Shown: positions 52,054 to 62,282 of the stretch, piece by piece | How positions within the stretch are numbered: the first letter of the stretch is position 1 | Layout: each line of letters opens with the position of its first letter | Assembly (NCBI RefSeq): GCF_030053395.1 | Contig: NZ_JASGBH010000002.1 | Span: forward strand, 344,625-408,624 | DNA length: 64,000 bases | Source: Limnohabitans lacus | GTDB taxonomy: Bacteria > Pseudomonadota > Gammaproteobacteria > Burkholderiales > Burkholderiaceae_C | Direction of reading: 5' to 3' | Notes under the pieces: model-generated | The model's input: the letters and a program-made list of their open reading frames with translations, nothing else | Databases searched by the model: none | What the model was told of the DNA's origin: nothing | Translations under genes and position numbers: made by a program

Positions 52054-52479
52054 ATGACCGTTTTGAATTTGGCCACGGCCCAAAAAATCATCGACGCCGC
52101 TCTGGCGCATTCCAAAGCCCAAGGCTACAAACCCATGGGCCTTGCCGTGCTCGACGAGTCCGGCCAGCTCAAAGCCTTTGCCCGCGAAGACGGGGCCAGC
52201 ATGTTCCGCTTTGACATCGCCCGGGCCAAGGCCTGGGGCGCTGTGGGCATGGGCGCCTCCAGCCGTGTTTTGGCCCAGCGCGCCAAGGACAACCCCAACT
52301 TTTTTGTCTCGCTGGCGGCCACCGCCGAGGGCAAGTTCTTGGCGCAGCCCGGTGCTGTGTTGGTCAAAAACGCAGCCGGTGAAGTGCTGGGGGCCGTGGG
52401 GGCCAGCGGCGGCACGGGCGACGAAGACGAGGCGATCTGCATCGCCGGTATCGAGGCCGCGGGCCTGATCGCAGGCTGA
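52054..52479 (+). CDS. GlcG/HbpS family protein
   Basis: A 141-residue protein of the GlcG/HbpS/PduO-C-like fold. Typical pieces are ATAQKIIDAALAHSKAQGYK, PMGLAVLDESGQLKAFARED and the C-terminal GASGGTGDEDEAICIAGIEA. Family members bind heme or are linked to glycolate and PduO-type systems; the function here is unknown. RBS-type AGGAG lies 8 bases before the ATG. A terminator of the facing yebC-like gene lies beyond the stop. Confidence 0.88.
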   Translation: MTVLNLATAQKIIDAALAHSKAQGYKPMGLAVLDESGQLKAFAREDGASMFRFDIARAKAWGAVGMGASSRVLAQRAKDNPNFFVSLAATAEGKFLAQPGAVLVKNAAGEVLGAVGASGGTGDEDEAICIAGIEAAGLIAG

Positions 52480-52511
52480 AAACCTGAGTCGCCAAATCAA
52501 GCCCGAGTAAG

Positions 52512-52537
52512 AAAAAAGGGGGCTGAACAGCCCCCTT
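52512..52537 (-). terminator. Terminator of the YebC-family gene
   Basis: AAGGGGGCTG-AA-CAGCCCCCTT is a 10-bp stem; the AAAAAA on the plus strand becomes a T-run for minus-strand transcription. Confidence 0.9.
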
Positions 52538-52555
52538 GCTTGGCGTAGGACGGTC

Positions 52556-53269
52556 TTAGCCGGCCAGGCCCACGAACACGTTTTGCACGTCGTCGTTGTT
52601 GTCGATGGCGCCCAAGAAGGCTTCGACTTCTTCCATCTGCTCGGCGCTCAGGTTGGCCGGGTCGACCGGGTTTTTGGGCTTGTAGCCCAGCTTGGCCGCC
52701 ACCACGGTGAAGCCGAAGTTGGGCAGTGCGCGGCTGACCAGGTCCAGGTCGGTCGCTTCGGTGATGAACACCGTCACGCCGTCTTCGTCGGCGGGCTCAA
52801 AGTCTTGTGCGCCGGCTTCGATGGCGGCCAGCTCGGCGTCAGCGCCGGCTTGGGCGGGTTCGGCTTCGATGAAGCCCACATGGTCAAAGTCCCAGGACAC
52901 CGAGCCCGAGGTGCCTTGCTGGCCCTTGCGAAAGAGCACGCGCATCTCGGACGCGGTGCGGTTGACGTTGTCGGTCAGCACCTCGATCATCACCGGCACC
53001 TGGTGCGGGGCAAAGCCTTCGTAGATCACGCGGTCAAAGCTGACGGCATCGCCCAACAGGCCGGCGCCCTTTTTGATGGCGCGCTCCAGCGTTTCCTTGG
53101 GCATGGACACCTTGCGGGCCTGCTCGACCACCAAGCGCAAGCGCGAATTGGCGGCCGGGTCGGCGCCGTTGCGGGCGGCGATCATGATGTCCTTGGCCAG
53201 ACGGCCAAACAATTTGCCTCTGGCGTCCGCGGCTTGTGCTTTGCCTTTGGCTTTCCATTGCGCGCCCAT
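52556..53269 (-). CDS. YebC/PmpR family transcriptional regulator
   Basis: A 237-residue YebC/TACO1 family protein, involved in transcription control or translation of polyproline-containing proteins. The N-terminus reads [21 protein letters not shown], which differs from classical YebC (MAGHSKW...), as in a second paralogue type. The core [38 protein letters not shown], read as [20 protein letters not shown], and [23 protein letters not shown] are diagnostic. The acidic C-terminal part has the usual domain III. The start ATG at 53267-53269 has a GGAG-type site upstream. Confidence 0.9.
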   Translation of the reverse strand: MGAQWKAKGKAQAADARGKLFGRLAKDIMIAARNGADPAANSRLRLVVEQARKVSMPKETLERAIKKGAGLLGDAVSFDRVIYEGFAPHQVPVMIEVLTDNVNRTASEMRVLFRKGQQGTSGSVSWDFDHVGFIEAEPAQAGADAELAAIEAGAQDFEPADEDGVTVFITEATDLDLVSRALPNFGFTVVAAKLGYKPKNPVDPANLSAEQMEEVEAFLGAIDNNDDVQNVFVGLAG

Positions 53270-53559
53270 GGGGTGCTCCTCGGTGTGTGGCCACGCGCAC
53301 GGGCGCTGGCCGGGGGGTGGGGCGCCATGCCGATGGGCTTGGCGCGTGTCTGAAGGGGTGTCAGTTTAAACGCCCAAACTGTGCCAGCGGCCACCCTGAA
53401 CGCCCAAGGGGGCGCTGATGGGGTCTGCGTAAGCAAAACAGGGTGTCATTTGAGATAAAGTCGTGGGTTAATCCGCCTTAAAAGGGCGGTTTAGCGAATT
53501 TGCCCGACACACCGCCGAGCACATATTCTTTTTTCACATCCCTGATGACGAGACGATCC

Positions 53560-55797
53560 ATGGCAGCAGACAAATCCAAAATCATTTACACCCTGACCGA
53601 CGAAGCCCCTTTGTTGGCCACGGCCTCCTTTTTGCCCATCATCCGCACCTTTGCCGCCCCCGCTGGCATCGAAGTGGCCGAGAGCGACATTTCGGTGGCC
53701 GCACGCATTTTGGGTGAGTTTTCCGATTTGTTGCCTGCCGAGCAGCGCGTGACCAACAACCTGGCTGAACTGGGCAAGCTGACCCTCAAGCCCGAAGCCA
53801 ACATCATCAAGCTGCCCAACATCAGCGCCTCTGTGGGCCAGTTGACCGCCGCCATCAAGGAACTGCAGTCCAAGGGCTACGCCCTGCCCGACTACCCTGA
53901 GAACCCCACCACCGACGAAGAAAAGGCCCTCAAGGCCCGTTATTCCAAGTGCACCGGCTCGGCTGTGAACCCCGTGCTGCGTGAAGGCAACTCCGACCGC
54001 CGCGCCCCCCGCGCCGTCAAAGAGTTCGCCCGCAAGAACCCCCACAGCATGGCCGAGTGGAGCCAAGCTTCGCGCTCGCACGTCTCGCACATGCACGCTG
54101 GCGACTTCTACCACGGCGAAAAGTCCATGACTTTGGACAAAGCCCGTGACGTGAAGATGGAGCTGATCACCAAGAGCGGCAAAGCCATCGTGTTGAAAGC
54201 CAAAGTTTCCTTGCTCGACCGTGAAGTCATCGACAGCATGTTCATGAGCAAAAAGGCTTTGTGCGAGTTCTACGAAAAAGAAATCGAAGACGCCCGCAAA
54301 ACCGGCGTGATGTTCTCGCTGCACGTCAAAGCCACCATGATGAAGGTCTCGCACCCCATCGTGTTCGGTCACTGCGTCAAGATCTTCTACAAAGAAGCGT
54401 TTGAAAAGCACGGCGGCCTGTTCAAAGAGCTGGGCGTGAACGTCAACAACGGCATGGCCGATCTGTACAACAAGATCACCACGTTGCCCCAGTCCAAGCA
54501 AGACGAAATCAAGCGTGACCTGCACGCTTGCCACGAGAACCGCCCCGAGCTGGCCATGGTGGACTCGGCCAAAGGCATCACCAACTTCCACTCGCCCAAC
54601 GACGTGATCGTGGACGCCTCCATGCCCGCGATGATCCGTAACGGCGGCAAGATGTGGGACGCCAACGGCCGCTTGAAAGACGTCAAGGCCGTGATGCCCG
54701 AATCGACCTTCGCCCGCATCTACCAGGAGATGATCAACTTCTGCAAATGGCACGGCGCGTTCGATCCCAAGACCATGGGCACCGTGCCCAACGTCGGCCT
54801 GATGGCCCAGCAAGCCGAAGAATATGGCTCACACGACAAGACCTTTGAGATCCCCGAAGACGGCGTGGCCAACATCACCGACCTGAACACCGGCGAAGTG
54901 CTGCTGAGCGAAAACGTGGAAGCCGGCGACATCTGGCGCATGTGCCAGGTCAAAGACGCTGCGATACGCGACTGGGTCAAGCTGGCCGTCACACGTGCCC
55001 GCAACTCCGGCATGCCCGTGGTGTTCTGGCTGGACCAGTACCGCCCCCACGAAGCCCAGCTGATCACCAAAGTGAAGATGTACCTGCACGAGCACAACAC
55101 CGCCGGTCTGGACATCCAGATCATGAGCCAGGTGCGTGCCATGCGTTACACCCTGGAGCGCGTCGTGCGCGGTCTGGACACCATCAGCGCCACAGGCAAC
55201 ATCCTGCGCGACTACCTGACCGACCTGTTCCCGATCATGGAGTTGGGCACCTCGGCCAAGATGCTGTCGGTCGTGCCTTTGATGGCCGGTGGCGGCATGT
55301 ACGAAACCGGTGCCGGTGGCTCTGCCCCCAAGCACGTGCAACAGTTGGTCGAAGAAAACCACCTGCGTTGGGACTCCTTGGGTGAATTCCTGGCCTTGGC
55401 CGTGAGCTTCGAAGACCTGGGCCTCAAAACCAACAACCCCAAAGCGGGCGTGTTGGCCAAGACCCTGGACGCGGCCACCGGCAAGCTCTTGGACAACAAC
55501 AAGAACCCTTCGCCCAAGACCGGTCAGCTGGACAACCGTGGCAGCCAGTTCTACTTGGCCATGTTCTGGGCCCAAGAGTTGGCCGCACAAACCGAAGACG
55601 CGGCACTGGCTGCCCAGTTCGCGCCTTTGGCCAAAGCCTTGACCGAGAACGAAAAGAAGATCGTGGACGAGCTCAACGCCGTGCAAGGCAAGCCAGTCGA
55701 CATCGGCGGCTACTACATGCCCGACCAAGCCAAGCTGGCCGCCATCATGCGCCCCAGCGCCACCTTCAACGCGGCTTTGGCCAGCGTCAAGGCCTGA
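53560..55797 (+). CDS. icd: Isocitrate dehydrogenase (NADP+), monomeric type II
   Basis: A 745-residue monomeric IDH that makes 2-oxoglutarate from isocitrate in the TCA cycle. The monomeric-type signatures include [42 protein letters not shown], and [18 protein letters not shown]. The ATG at 53560 lies at the family N-terminus; an upstream frame (to 53500) adds an unrelated peptide. The leader has a CCGCC/GGCGG hairpin near 53473-53489 and a possible promoter. Codons are strongly C-ending, as in highly expressed genes. Confidence 0.97.
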   Translation: MAADKSKIIYTLTDEAPLLATASFLPIIRTFAAPAGIEVAESDISVAARILGEFSDLLPAEQRVTNNLAELGKLTLKPEANIIKLPNISASVGQLTAAIKELQSKGYALPDYPENPTTDEEKALKARYSKCTGSAVNPVLREGNSDRRAPRAVKEFARKNPHSMAEWSQASRSHVSHMHAGDFYHGEKSMTLDKARDVKMELITKSGKAIVLKAKVSLLDREVIDSMFMSKKALCEFYEKEIEDARKTGVMFSLHVKATMMKVSHPIVFGHCVKIFYKEAFEKHGGLFKELGVNVNNGMADLYNKITTLPQSKQDEIKRDLHACHENRPELAMVDSAKGITNFHSPNDVIVDASMPAMIRNGGKMWDANGRLKDVKAVMPESTFARIYQEMINFCKWHGAFDPKTMGTVPNVGLMAQQAEEYGSHDKTFEIPEDGVANITDLNTGEVLLSENVEAGDIWRMCQVKDAAIRDWVKLAVTRARNSGMPVVFWLDQYRPHEAQLITKVKMYLHEHNTAGLDIQIMSQVRAMRYTLERVVRGLDTISATGNILRDYLTDLFPIMELGTSAKMLSVVPLMAGGGMYETGAGGSAPKHVQQLVEENHLRWDSLGEFLALAVSFEDLGLKTNNPKAGVLAKTLDAATGKLLDNNKNPSPKTGQLDNRGSQFYLAMFWAQELAAQTEDAALAAQFAPLAKALTENEKKIVDELNAVQGKPVDIGGYYMPDQAKLAAIMRPSATFNAALASVKA

Positions 55798-55815
55798 TCG
55801 TTTAAGCGGTCTGCC

Positions 55816-55849
55816 AAGCCACCCGAGCGCAAGCCCGGGTGGCTTTTTT
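55816..55849 (+). terminator. Terminator of icd
   Basis: AAGCCACCCG and CGGGTGGCTT form a 10-bp stem with a 10-base loop followed by TTTTTT, 18 bp after the icd stop. Confidence 0.92.
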
Positions 55850-55864
55850 CATGGGCGATGGATG

Positions 55865-57118
55865 TCAGCGGCTGTAGGCCAAGCCCGAAGCCACACCGCC
55901 AAACAGATCGCCTTCCACCAGCGGCACACCCGGAAAGGCCGTCTGCAAGGCGCGTTGAAAGGTGCGCAGCGCCGAGGAGCCGCCCGTCAGGTAAATCGCG
56001 TCGATCTGCCGGTCGGTCAAACTGGCCGCCTGCACGCATTCGCGTGCGCAGGCCACGGTGCGCGCCAGCAAGCCTGCCAAGTGCGCATGCATGTCCGCCA
56101 CACCCAAGGCCGCTTGCAGGCCGAGCTCGATCAAGGACAGGTCAATGCGCGTGTCGGCATCGGTGACCGAGCAACGGATCTTGGCTTGCTCCACCTCGTG
56201 GGCCATCAGGTGGCCGTGGCGCTCGGTCAGCACCTGCATCAGGCGTTCGTGCAAGTGGGCCTGGCTGTAATTGCTGCGCAGGGTCTTGGCGTGGGCAATG
56301 GCCTTGGGCTGGTACAGCCAATGGATCAAATGCCAGGTGGACAGGTCAAAGAACACGCGGCTGGGCACCTCGCGCTGCTCGGGGCCGATGTGCCGGTAAC
56401 CCAAGAGCGGCATGACCTGCTCCAAGCTGAGCTTTTGGTCGTAATCGGTACCGCCAATGTGCACACCGGTGGTGGCCAAAATGTCGGCGCTGCGGTCGGC
56501 CTGCTGCATGCGCTCAGGCCCCAGGCGCACCACCGTGAAGTCAGACGTGCCGCCGCCTAAGTCCACCACCAGCACGGTGCTGTCTTGCGTCAAGCGCCGC
56601 TCGTAGTCCAGCGCTGCAGCGATGGGCTCCAGCTGAAACGACACGTTCTCAAAACCCACAGCTTGCGCCGCTTGGCGCAGCGAGGTTTCGGCTTGCGCAT
56701 CGCGCTCGGCATCGTCGTCCACAAAGTGCACGGGCCGACCCATCACCACCCGCGTGGGGGCAAAGCCCAGCGATTGGGTGGCGCGTTCGCGCAGCGTGGT
56801 CAAAAAGGTGGCGATGATGTCCTGGAAGCTGATCTGCTGGTGGCCAATTTGGGTGGTCTCCATCAACAGCGGGCTGCCCAGCAGGCTTTTGAGCGAGCGC
56901 ATCAAGCGGCCTTCGGTGCCTTCCAGGTAGTGGCCAATCGCATCGCGACCGAAATGCGTGGTGCCGTCTTCGGCGTTGTAGAACACGGCCGTTGGCATGG
57001 CCAGCGCCTCGCCCTCCAGGGCCATCAGGCGGGCAGTGCCTTGGGGTGTGGCCCAGGCCATGGCCGAGTTGGAAGTGCCGAAATCGATGCCGAGTGTGCC
57101 GGGGTGCGATGAAGTCAT
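55865..57118 (-). CDS. Hsp70 family protein (YegD-like)
   Basis: A 417-residue actin-like ATPase-only Hsp70 relative. The phosphate loops read GIDFGTSNSAMAWAT near residue 9 and VDLGGGTSDFTVVRL around 190. The adenosine motif is YLTGGSSALRTFQ near the C-terminus, and LEPIAAALDYERR precedes. The C-terminal peptide-binding domain of DnaK is missing, as in YegD. Function unknown, possibly chaperone or regulatory. The ATG at 57116-57118 is chosen because the family starts there. Confidence 0.9.
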   Translation of the reverse strand: MTSSHPGTLGIDFGTSNSAMAWATPQGTARLMALEGEALAMPTAVFYNAEDGTTHFGRDAIGHYLEGTEGRLMRSLKSLLGSPLLMETTQIGHQQISFQDIIATFLTTLRERATQSLGFAPTRVVMGRPVHFVDDDAERDAQAETSLRQAAQAVGFENVSFQLEPIAAALDYERRLTQDSTVLVVDLGGGTSDFTVVRLGPERMQQADRSADILATTGVHIGGTDYDQKLSLEQVMPLLGYRHIGPEQREVPSRVFFDLSTWHLIHWLYQPKAIAHAKTLRSNYSQAHLHERLMQVLTERHGHLMAHEVEQAKIRCSVTDADTRIDLSLIELGLQAALGVADMHAHLAGLLARTVACARECVQAASLTDRQIDAIYLTGGSSALRTFQRALQTAFPGVPLVEGDLFGGVASGLAYSR

Positions 57119-57296
57119 GAGCAAGAGGAGCGGGGCACGGGCTGTGCCCAAAAGCGCAAGGCATCGGCCCGTGAAATGGCCGAAGCTGGTTTGAGGACCG
57201 GCGATTGTGCCAGCCCGCAGGCCGCTTTTCGCCGAGCGGGCGCTGCAAATCGTGGAAAATCGGAAGCTGTTCGTATTCCTCTTTTCAAAGCCCCCC

Positions 57297-57545
57297 ATGA
57301 CCGAAGCCACACAGCGCCCTGAATTGCCCGATCACTTGTCCATCGACCCGCGCAGCCCCTTCCATGTTCGCGCCGTGTTCGAGCACGACATCGGCATCCG
57401 CTTCAATGGCAAGGACCGCAACGACGTCGAGGAATACTGCATCAGCGAAGGCTGGGTCAAAGTGCCCGCCGGCAAGACCCTGGACCGCAAAGGCCAGCCC
57501 CTCTTGATCAAGCTCAAAGGCAAGGTCGAGGCGTTTTACCGCTGA
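57297..57545 (+). CDS. DUF3297 family protein
   Basis: An 82-residue protein matching DUF3297: LPDHLSIDPRSPFHVRAVFEHDIGIRFNGKDRNDVEEYCISEGWVKV, seen in part as IGIRFNGKDRNDVEEYCI, then PAGKTLDRKGQPLLIKLKG. No function is known; the family is widespread in Proteobacteria. The ATG at 57297 is chosen as it begins at the family N-terminus. It is divergent from the Hsp70-like gene and ends 15 bp before the recQ stop, with genes convergent. Confidence 0.9.
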   Translation: MTEATQRPELPDHLSIDPRSPFHVRAVFEHDIGIRFNGKDRNDVEEYCISEGWVKVPAGKTLDRKGQPLLIKLKGKVEAFYR

Positions 57546-57560
57546 GTTAGAGCGGCGAGA

Positions 57561-59441
57561 TCAGCTGGCCCCGTTACACACCCGCAGCACCTGCTCACCG
57601 TAGGCTTCGAGCTTTTTGACGCCCAGCCCGCTGATGCCTTGCAGGTCGGCCAGGCTTTGCGGCGCGTGCTCGGCAATGGCCGCCAGTGTGGCGTCGTGGA
57701 AGATCACATAGGCCGGCAGGTTGTGCTCTTTGGCCACTTCGGCGCGCCAGGCCTTGAGGTTGATGTAGCGCACCATCGCGTCTTGGCCCAGGTTGGCTGC
57801 GGCCGGGCTTTGGGCGCTGCGCGAGCGGCTTTTCTTGTCGCTGCGCTGGCTGGTGCTCTCGCGCAGCTGCACCGGCACATCGCCTTTGAGCACAGCGCGC
57901 GAGGCTTCGGTCAGGTGCAAGGTGCTGAACCCCTCTTCGGTGTGCACATGCAAAGCGCCAATCGCGATCAGCTGGCGCATCACGGCGCGCAGTTGCTGCT
58001 CGCTGTACTCGGCGCCCAGGCCAAAGGTGCTGATGGCTTCGTGGCCGCGCTGCACCACCTTGTCGGTTTTCTTGCCGCGCACGATGTCCATGGTGTGGCC
58101 CGCGCCAAAGCTGTGGCCGCTGATTTGCTGGGTGCGGTAGACGGTGGACAGCAGCTTGCGGGCCGCGTCGGTGCCGTCCCACACTTGGGGCGGGTTCAGG
58201 CAGTTGTCGCAGTTGCCGCAAAAGGGCATGTACACGCCTTGCGTGTCGTCGCCTTTGGCATATGCCTCGCCAAAGTAGCTCAGCAAGCGCACCCGGCGGC
58301 AGTCGGTCGCTTCGGCCAGGGCCAGCAGCGCGTCGAGCTTACCGCGCATGACCTGTTTGAACTCTTCCTCGGCCGGGCTTTCGTCGATCATGCGGCGCTG
58401 GTTGACCACGTCTTGCAGGCCATAGGCCATCCACGCGTCGGATGCCAAACCATCGCGGCCGGCGCGGCCGGTTTCTTGGTAGTAGCCTTCGATGTTCTTG
58501 GGCATGTCCAGGTGCGCCACAAAGCGCACATCGGGCTTGTCGATGCCCATGCCAAAGGCCACCGTGGCGACCATCACCACGCCTTCTTCGCGCAAAAATT
58601 CGTTCTGGTGGCGCTGGCGCATGCCCGCGTCCAGCCCCGCGTGGTAGGGCAGTGCGTGGATGCCCGATTCGACCAACATGGCCGCGATCTCTTCGACCCG
58701 CTTGCGCGATTGGCAATAGACCACGCCCGCTTCTTCGGGGTGCTCGCGCTCGATGAAACGCAGCAGCTGCGTGCTGGCGTCTTTTTTCTCGACGATGGTG
58801 TAGCGGATGTTGGGCCGGTCAAAGCTGCTGATGAAGAGCTCGGCGCTTTCCAGCTGCAGGCGCTCGACGATGTCGGCACGCGTGAGCGCATCGGCTGTGG
58901 CCGTGAGTGCCACACGCGGCACGCTGGGGTAGCGCTCGTGCAAGACGGCCAGGCCCCGGTACTCGGGGCGGAAGTCGTGGCCCCACTGGCTCACGCAATG
59001 GGCCTCGTCGATCGCAAACAGGCTCAGCAATCCGCGTTCGAGCAGCGAATCCATTTGCGCCAAAAAACGGGCGTTGGTCACGCGTTCGGGCGCGGCGTAC
59101 AGCAGGGTGATCTCGCCACGCAGCAAGCGACGCTCGATGTCAGCGGCTTCTTCGCTGGTGAGGGTGGAGTTGAGGAACGCGGCGTTCACACCCGCCTCGT
59201 GCAGCGCGCCCACCTGGTCGTGCATCAACGCTATCAGCGGCGAGACCACCACCGTGATGCCGTGGCCCGCCCGTTGGCGCGCAATGGCCGGGATTTGGTA
59301 GCACAGCGATTTGCCGCCGCCCGTGGGCATGAGCACCAGCGCATCGCCTCCTGCGGCCACATGGTCGATGATGGCTTGTTGCGGGCCGCGAAAGGCGTCG
59401 TAGCCGAAAACTTCGCGCAGGATGGGCAGGTGAGGGGACAA
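57561..59441 (-). CDS. recQ: ATP-dependent DNA helicase RecQ
   Basis: A 626-residue RecQ helicase. Walker A is [17 protein letters not shown]. The DEAH box is [22 protein letters not shown], read as [17 protein letters not shown]. Motif VI is [10 protein letters not shown]. The zinc-binding Cys4 module shows [12 protein letters not shown] and CGNCDNC, and the C-terminal HRDC domain ends VCNGAS. The start is uncertain: a TTG at 59439-59441 gives [17 protein letters not shown] directly before the family, while GTG at 59508-59510 would add 23 residues. No clear Shine-Dalgarno marks either. Confidence 0.93.
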   Translation of the reverse strand: MSPHLPILREVFGYDAFRGPQQAIIDHVAAGGDALVLMPTGGGKSLCYQIPAIARQRAGHGITVVVSPLIALMHDQVGALHEAGVNAAFLNSTLTSEEAADIERRLLRGEITLLYAAPERVTNARFLAQMDSLLERGLLSLFAIDEAHCVSQWGHDFRPEYRGLAVLHERYPSVPRVALTATADALTRADIVERLQLESAELFISSFDRPNIRYTIVEKKDASTQLLRFIEREHPEEAGVVYCQSRKRVEEIAAMLVESGIHALPYHAGLDAGMRQRHQNEFLREEGVVMVATVAFGMGIDKPDVRFVAHLDMPKNIEGYYQETGRAGRDGLASDAWMAYGLQDVVNQRRMIDESPAEEEFKQVMRGKLDALLALAEATDCRRVRLLSYFGEAYAKGDDTQGVYMPFCGNCDNCLNPPQVWDGTDAARKLLSTVYRTQQISGHSFGAGHTMDIVRGKKTDKVVQRGHEAISTFGLGAEYSEQQLRAVMRQLIAIGALHVHTEEGFSTLHLTEASRAVLKGDVPVQLRESTSQRSDKKSRSRSAQSPAAANLGQDAMVRYINLKAWRAEVAKEHNLPAYVIFHDATLAAIAEHAPQSLADLQGISGLGVKKLEAYGEQVLRVCNGAS

Positions 59442-59543
59442 AAGCGGGGGGTGTGACAGCCAAACAGCCGATATTGTGCCTCTTAGCCTGGGGGCATGAG
59501 CGTTGTTCACGAAGACCCATGCACATGCACTAACATGCCCGCC

Positions 59544-60263
59544 ATGCACACCTCTGCCCTTGTCTTGTTTTCCGGTGGCCAAGACTCCACCACCTGCCTG
59601 GCCCATGCTTTGTCGCGGTATGAACGCGTCGAAACCCTGGCCTTTGACTATGGCCAGCGCCACAAGGTCGAGCTCGATGCCCGTTTGAATGTGTTGACCG
59701 CCCTCAAGGCGCGGTTTCCGGCCTGGGCCGCCAAATTGGGCGAGGACCACCTGCTGGATGCGGGCATCTTGGGCCAGATCAGCGAAACCTCGCTGACCCG
59801 CGACACAGCCATTGAGATGGAAAGCTCGGGCTTGCCCAACACCTTTGTGCCGGGGCGCAACCTCTTGTTCCTGACCTTGGCCGCTGCGCTGGCTTATCGG
59901 CGGGGTTTGCAGGTCATCGTCACCGGCGTGTGCGAGACCGATTTTTCGGGCTACCCCGACTGCCGCGACGACACCATGAAGGCCATGCAGATCGCCTTGT
60001 CGCTGGGCATGGACCGCAAGCTGCTGATCGAAACGCCCTTGATGTGGATCGACAAGGCCCAGACCTGGCAACTGGCGCACGAGCTGGGCCAAAAAGCCGA
60101 CCTGGCGCAAGGCGGGCAAGCGCTGGTGGACTTGATCGTGGAGCACACCCACACCTGCTACCTGGGCGACCGCAGCCAGCGCCAGGACTGGGGCTACGGC
60201 TGCGGCCAGTGCCCGGCGTGCCAGCTCCGGGCGGCGGGCTTTGCGCGCTTTCAAAAGGCCTGA
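59544..60263 (+). CDS. queC: 7-cyano-7-deazaguanine synthase QueC
   Basis: A 239-residue ATP-dependent enzyme making preQ0, the precursor of queuosine. PP-loop [15 protein letters not shown] spans residues 6-20. [11 protein letters not shown], the substrate region [18 protein letters not shown] and [18 protein letters not shown] are typical. The C-terminal zinc ligands are in HTCYLGD and [12 protein letters not shown]. The ATG at 59544 ([12 protein letters not shown]) is preferred to 59535 three codons earlier. It is divergent from recQ. Confidence 0.95.
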   Translation: MHTSALVLFSGGQDSTTCLAHALSRYERVETLAFDYGQRHKVELDARLNVLTALKARFPAWAAKLGEDHLLDAGILGQISETSLTRDTAIEMESSGLPNTFVPGRNLLFLTLAAALAYRRGLQVIVTGVCETDFSGYPDCRDDTMKAMQIALSLGMDRKLLIETPLMWIDKAQTWQLAHELGQKADLAQGGQALVDLIVEHTHTCYLGDRSQRQDWGYGCGQCPACQLRAAGFARFQKA

Positions 60264-60288
60264 AACGCGGACTTTTACAATAGGGCCC

Positions 60289-61335
60289 ATGAAAGCCCCT
60301 GTTTACACCCGCGCCCAAGCGCTGCCCGAGATCCTGAACACCCGCATCGCCATCCTGGATGGCGCCATGGGCACCATGATCCAGCGCTTCAAATTGACCG
60401 AGGCCGACTACCGGGGCGAGCGTTTCAAGGACTTCCCCAAAGACGTCAAAGGCAACAACGAGTTGCTGAGCATGACCCGCCCCGACGTGATCCGCGACAT
60501 CCACGAGGGCTATTTGGCCGCTGGTGCCGACATGATCGAGACCAACACCTTTGGCGCCACCACTATCGCCCAAGCCGACTACGACATGCAGCACCTGGCC
60601 CGCGAGATGAACTTGCAATCCGCCAAGCTGGCCCGCGCCGCTTGCGACAAGTTCTCCACGCCCGACAAGCCCCGCTATGTGGTCGGAGCCCTGGGCCCCA
60701 CGCCCAAGACCGCCAGCATCAGCCCCGATGTGAACGACGCCGGTGCCCGCAACGTGACCTTTGAAGAGTTGCGTGCGGCTTATTACGAGCAAGTCGAAGC
60801 CCTGGTCGAAGGCGGCTCGGATGTGCTCTTGGTCGAAACGATTTTTGACACGCTCAACGCCAAGGCCGCACTGTTCGCCATCGAAGAATTCTTTGAGGCC
60901 AGCGGCGAGCGTCTGCCCCTGATCATCAGCGGCACGGTGACCGACGCTTCGGGCCGCATCCTGAGCGGCCAGACCGTGACGGCTTTTTGGCACAGCGTGC
61001 GCCATGCGCAGCCGCTGGCCATTGGCCTGAACTGTGCCTTGGGCGCCACGCTGATGCGCCCTTACATCCAGGAGCTGAACAAGGTCGCGGGCGATACCTT
61101 CATCAGCTGCTACCCCAACGCCGGCTTGCCTAACCCCATGAGCGACACAGGCTTTGACGAAACGCCAGAAGTCACCAGCCGCCTGCTGCACGAGTTTGCC
61201 GCCGAAGGCCTGGTCAACATCGTGGGCGGCTGCTGTGGCACCACGCCGGACCACATCGGCGCCATCAGTAAGGCCGTGGGCCCGCTGGCGCCACGCAATG
61301 TGCATGGCGGCTTTTTCTATAAAGAAGCGGCCTGA
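60289..61335 (+). CDS. metH: Methionine synthase N-terminal module (homocysteine S-methyltransferase domain), split metH
   Basis: A 348-residue protein equal to the N-terminal homocysteine-binding module of cobalamin-dependent methionine synthase. [26 protein letters not shown] and [14 protein letters not shown] lead to the zinc-binding ligands in GLNCALGA and [12 protein letters not shown]. The folate, cobalamin and activation domains are absent. Split MetH occurs in Comamonadaceae, usually with the second part directly downstream. Here a REP element and an opposing phosphatase follow instead, so the rest must lie elsewhere. Start at ATG 60289. Confidence 0.92.
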   Translation: MKAPVYTRAQALPEILNTRIAILDGAMGTMIQRFKLTEADYRGERFKDFPKDVKGNNELLSMTRPDVIRDIHEGYLAAGADMIETNTFGATTIAQADYDMQHLAREMNLQSAKLARAACDKFSTPDKPRYVVGALGPTPKTASISPDVNDAGARNVTFEELRAAYYEQVEALVEGGSDVLLVETIFDTLNAKAALFAIEEFFEASGERLPLIISGTVTDASGRILSGQTVTAFWHSVRHAQPLAIGLNCALGATLMRPYIQELNKVAGDTFISCYPNAGLPNPMSDTGFDETPEVTSRLLHEFAAEGLVNIVGGCCGTTPDHIGAISKAVGPLAPRNVHGGFFYKEAA

Positions 61336-61348
61336 GCTTTTCAAGCCA

Positions 61349-61374
61349 TGTCGGAGCTGAAGCTCCGACCTACA
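61349..61374. repeat. REP element after metH module
   Basis: GTCGGAGCT-GA-AGCTCCGAC is a perfect 9-bp hairpin (61350-61369). On the minus strand it is preceded by TGTAG, the GTAG header typical of REP elements. Related to the REP pair at 39271-39332 by header and layout but with a different palindrome. Confidence 0.75.
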
Positions 61375-61439
61375 ACTTCCCGGTCAGTGGTGCAGTGTTG
61401 GATTTGCAGGTCGGCGGCTTTAGCCCCGACAAACAGGCC

Positions 61440-62183
61440 TTAACCCTCCAACAGCATCCGCTGGAGCTCGGTCAGCTCTTGTGGGCTGAGGCCAATCGCC
61501 CCATGCAGGTAGTCGCGCATGCCGCCGTGCTGGGCATCGACGGCTTCGTAGGCGGCGTGCAAAAACTCGGGTTGCACTTGCCACAGCACTTTCATCACAT
61601 GGGCTGGGCCTTTGCCTTCCAGGCGGGGGTCGCGGCGGTAGAGCTGGTTGGTCAGCAGGTAATCGTGCTCAATGGTGGCGCGGTCCACGCCCAGTGCGGA
61701 CAGCAGCAGGGCCGCTGCAAAACCGGTGCGGTCCTTGCCCGCCGTGCAGTGGAACACCTGCGGGGTGGGCTGCGCCAGCAAATGCTTCAGAAATCGGCCG
61801 AAGGTGTCGGCATTGCGGTTCACGAAATCGCGGTAGGTCTCGCGCATCAGGTCCACCGTCTCTTCGGTGGTCGGCTCGATGCCTTGCGCCACCAGCGCCT
61901 GCATGCGGGCCACCACGGTGGGCTCGATCGTCAGGGCCACGCGCTGCACACCCGGGATGGCATAGGGCGTGGCGGTGTATTCAGACACCCCGCGAAAGTC
62001 CAGACTATGCCCGATGCCCAGCTGCTGAAACCGTGCGAGGTCCTCAGAAGTCAGTCCAGCCAGATGGTCAGAGCGAAACACCCGCCCCCGCCGCACACGC
62101 TGGCCGCTGGCCGTGCCGTAACCGCCCAGATCGCGAAAATTGGAAGCGCCTTGCAGCAAAGGGGCAGGAACAGCAGGGAGCAT
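61440..62183 (-). CDS. Tyrosine-protein phosphatase (PF13350-like)
   Basis: A 247-residue phosphatase. The P-loop FHCTAGKDRTGFAAA (Cys, Arg) near residue 148 fits the CX5R signature. The N-terminal NFRDLGGYGT and VFRSDHLAGLT, and IEPTTEETVDLMRETYRDFV are typical of the group (IphP/PTP-like, often named protein tyrosine/serine phosphatase). Substrate may be phosphotyrosine or phosphoinositide; not decided. It faces the metH module with the REP element between. Confidence 0.9.
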   Translation of the reverse strand: MLPAVPAPLLQGASNFRDLGGYGTASGQRVRRGRVFRSDHLAGLTSEDLARFQQLGIGHSLDFRGVSEYTATPYAIPGVQRVALTIEPTVVARMQALVAQGIEPTTEETVDLMRETYRDFVNRNADTFGRFLKHLLAQPTPQVFHCTAGKDRTGFAAALLLSALGVDRATIEHDYLLTNQLYRRDPRLEGKGPAHVMKVLWQVQPEFLHAAYEAVDAQHGGMRDYLHGAIGLSPQELTELQRMLLEG

Positions 62184-62282
62184 GTGAACCTCATATTGAA
62201 AACAGCCTTGATTGTGCCGAGGCCCTGCGAAATCTCTGTCCCCTTCAGGAAAAGCCTGGAAATTGAATAAAAATAGAACTTT

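Noticed and set aside
57639..59456. 605-codon plus-strand open frame
   Set aside because: Antisense to recQ with complete helicase motifs.
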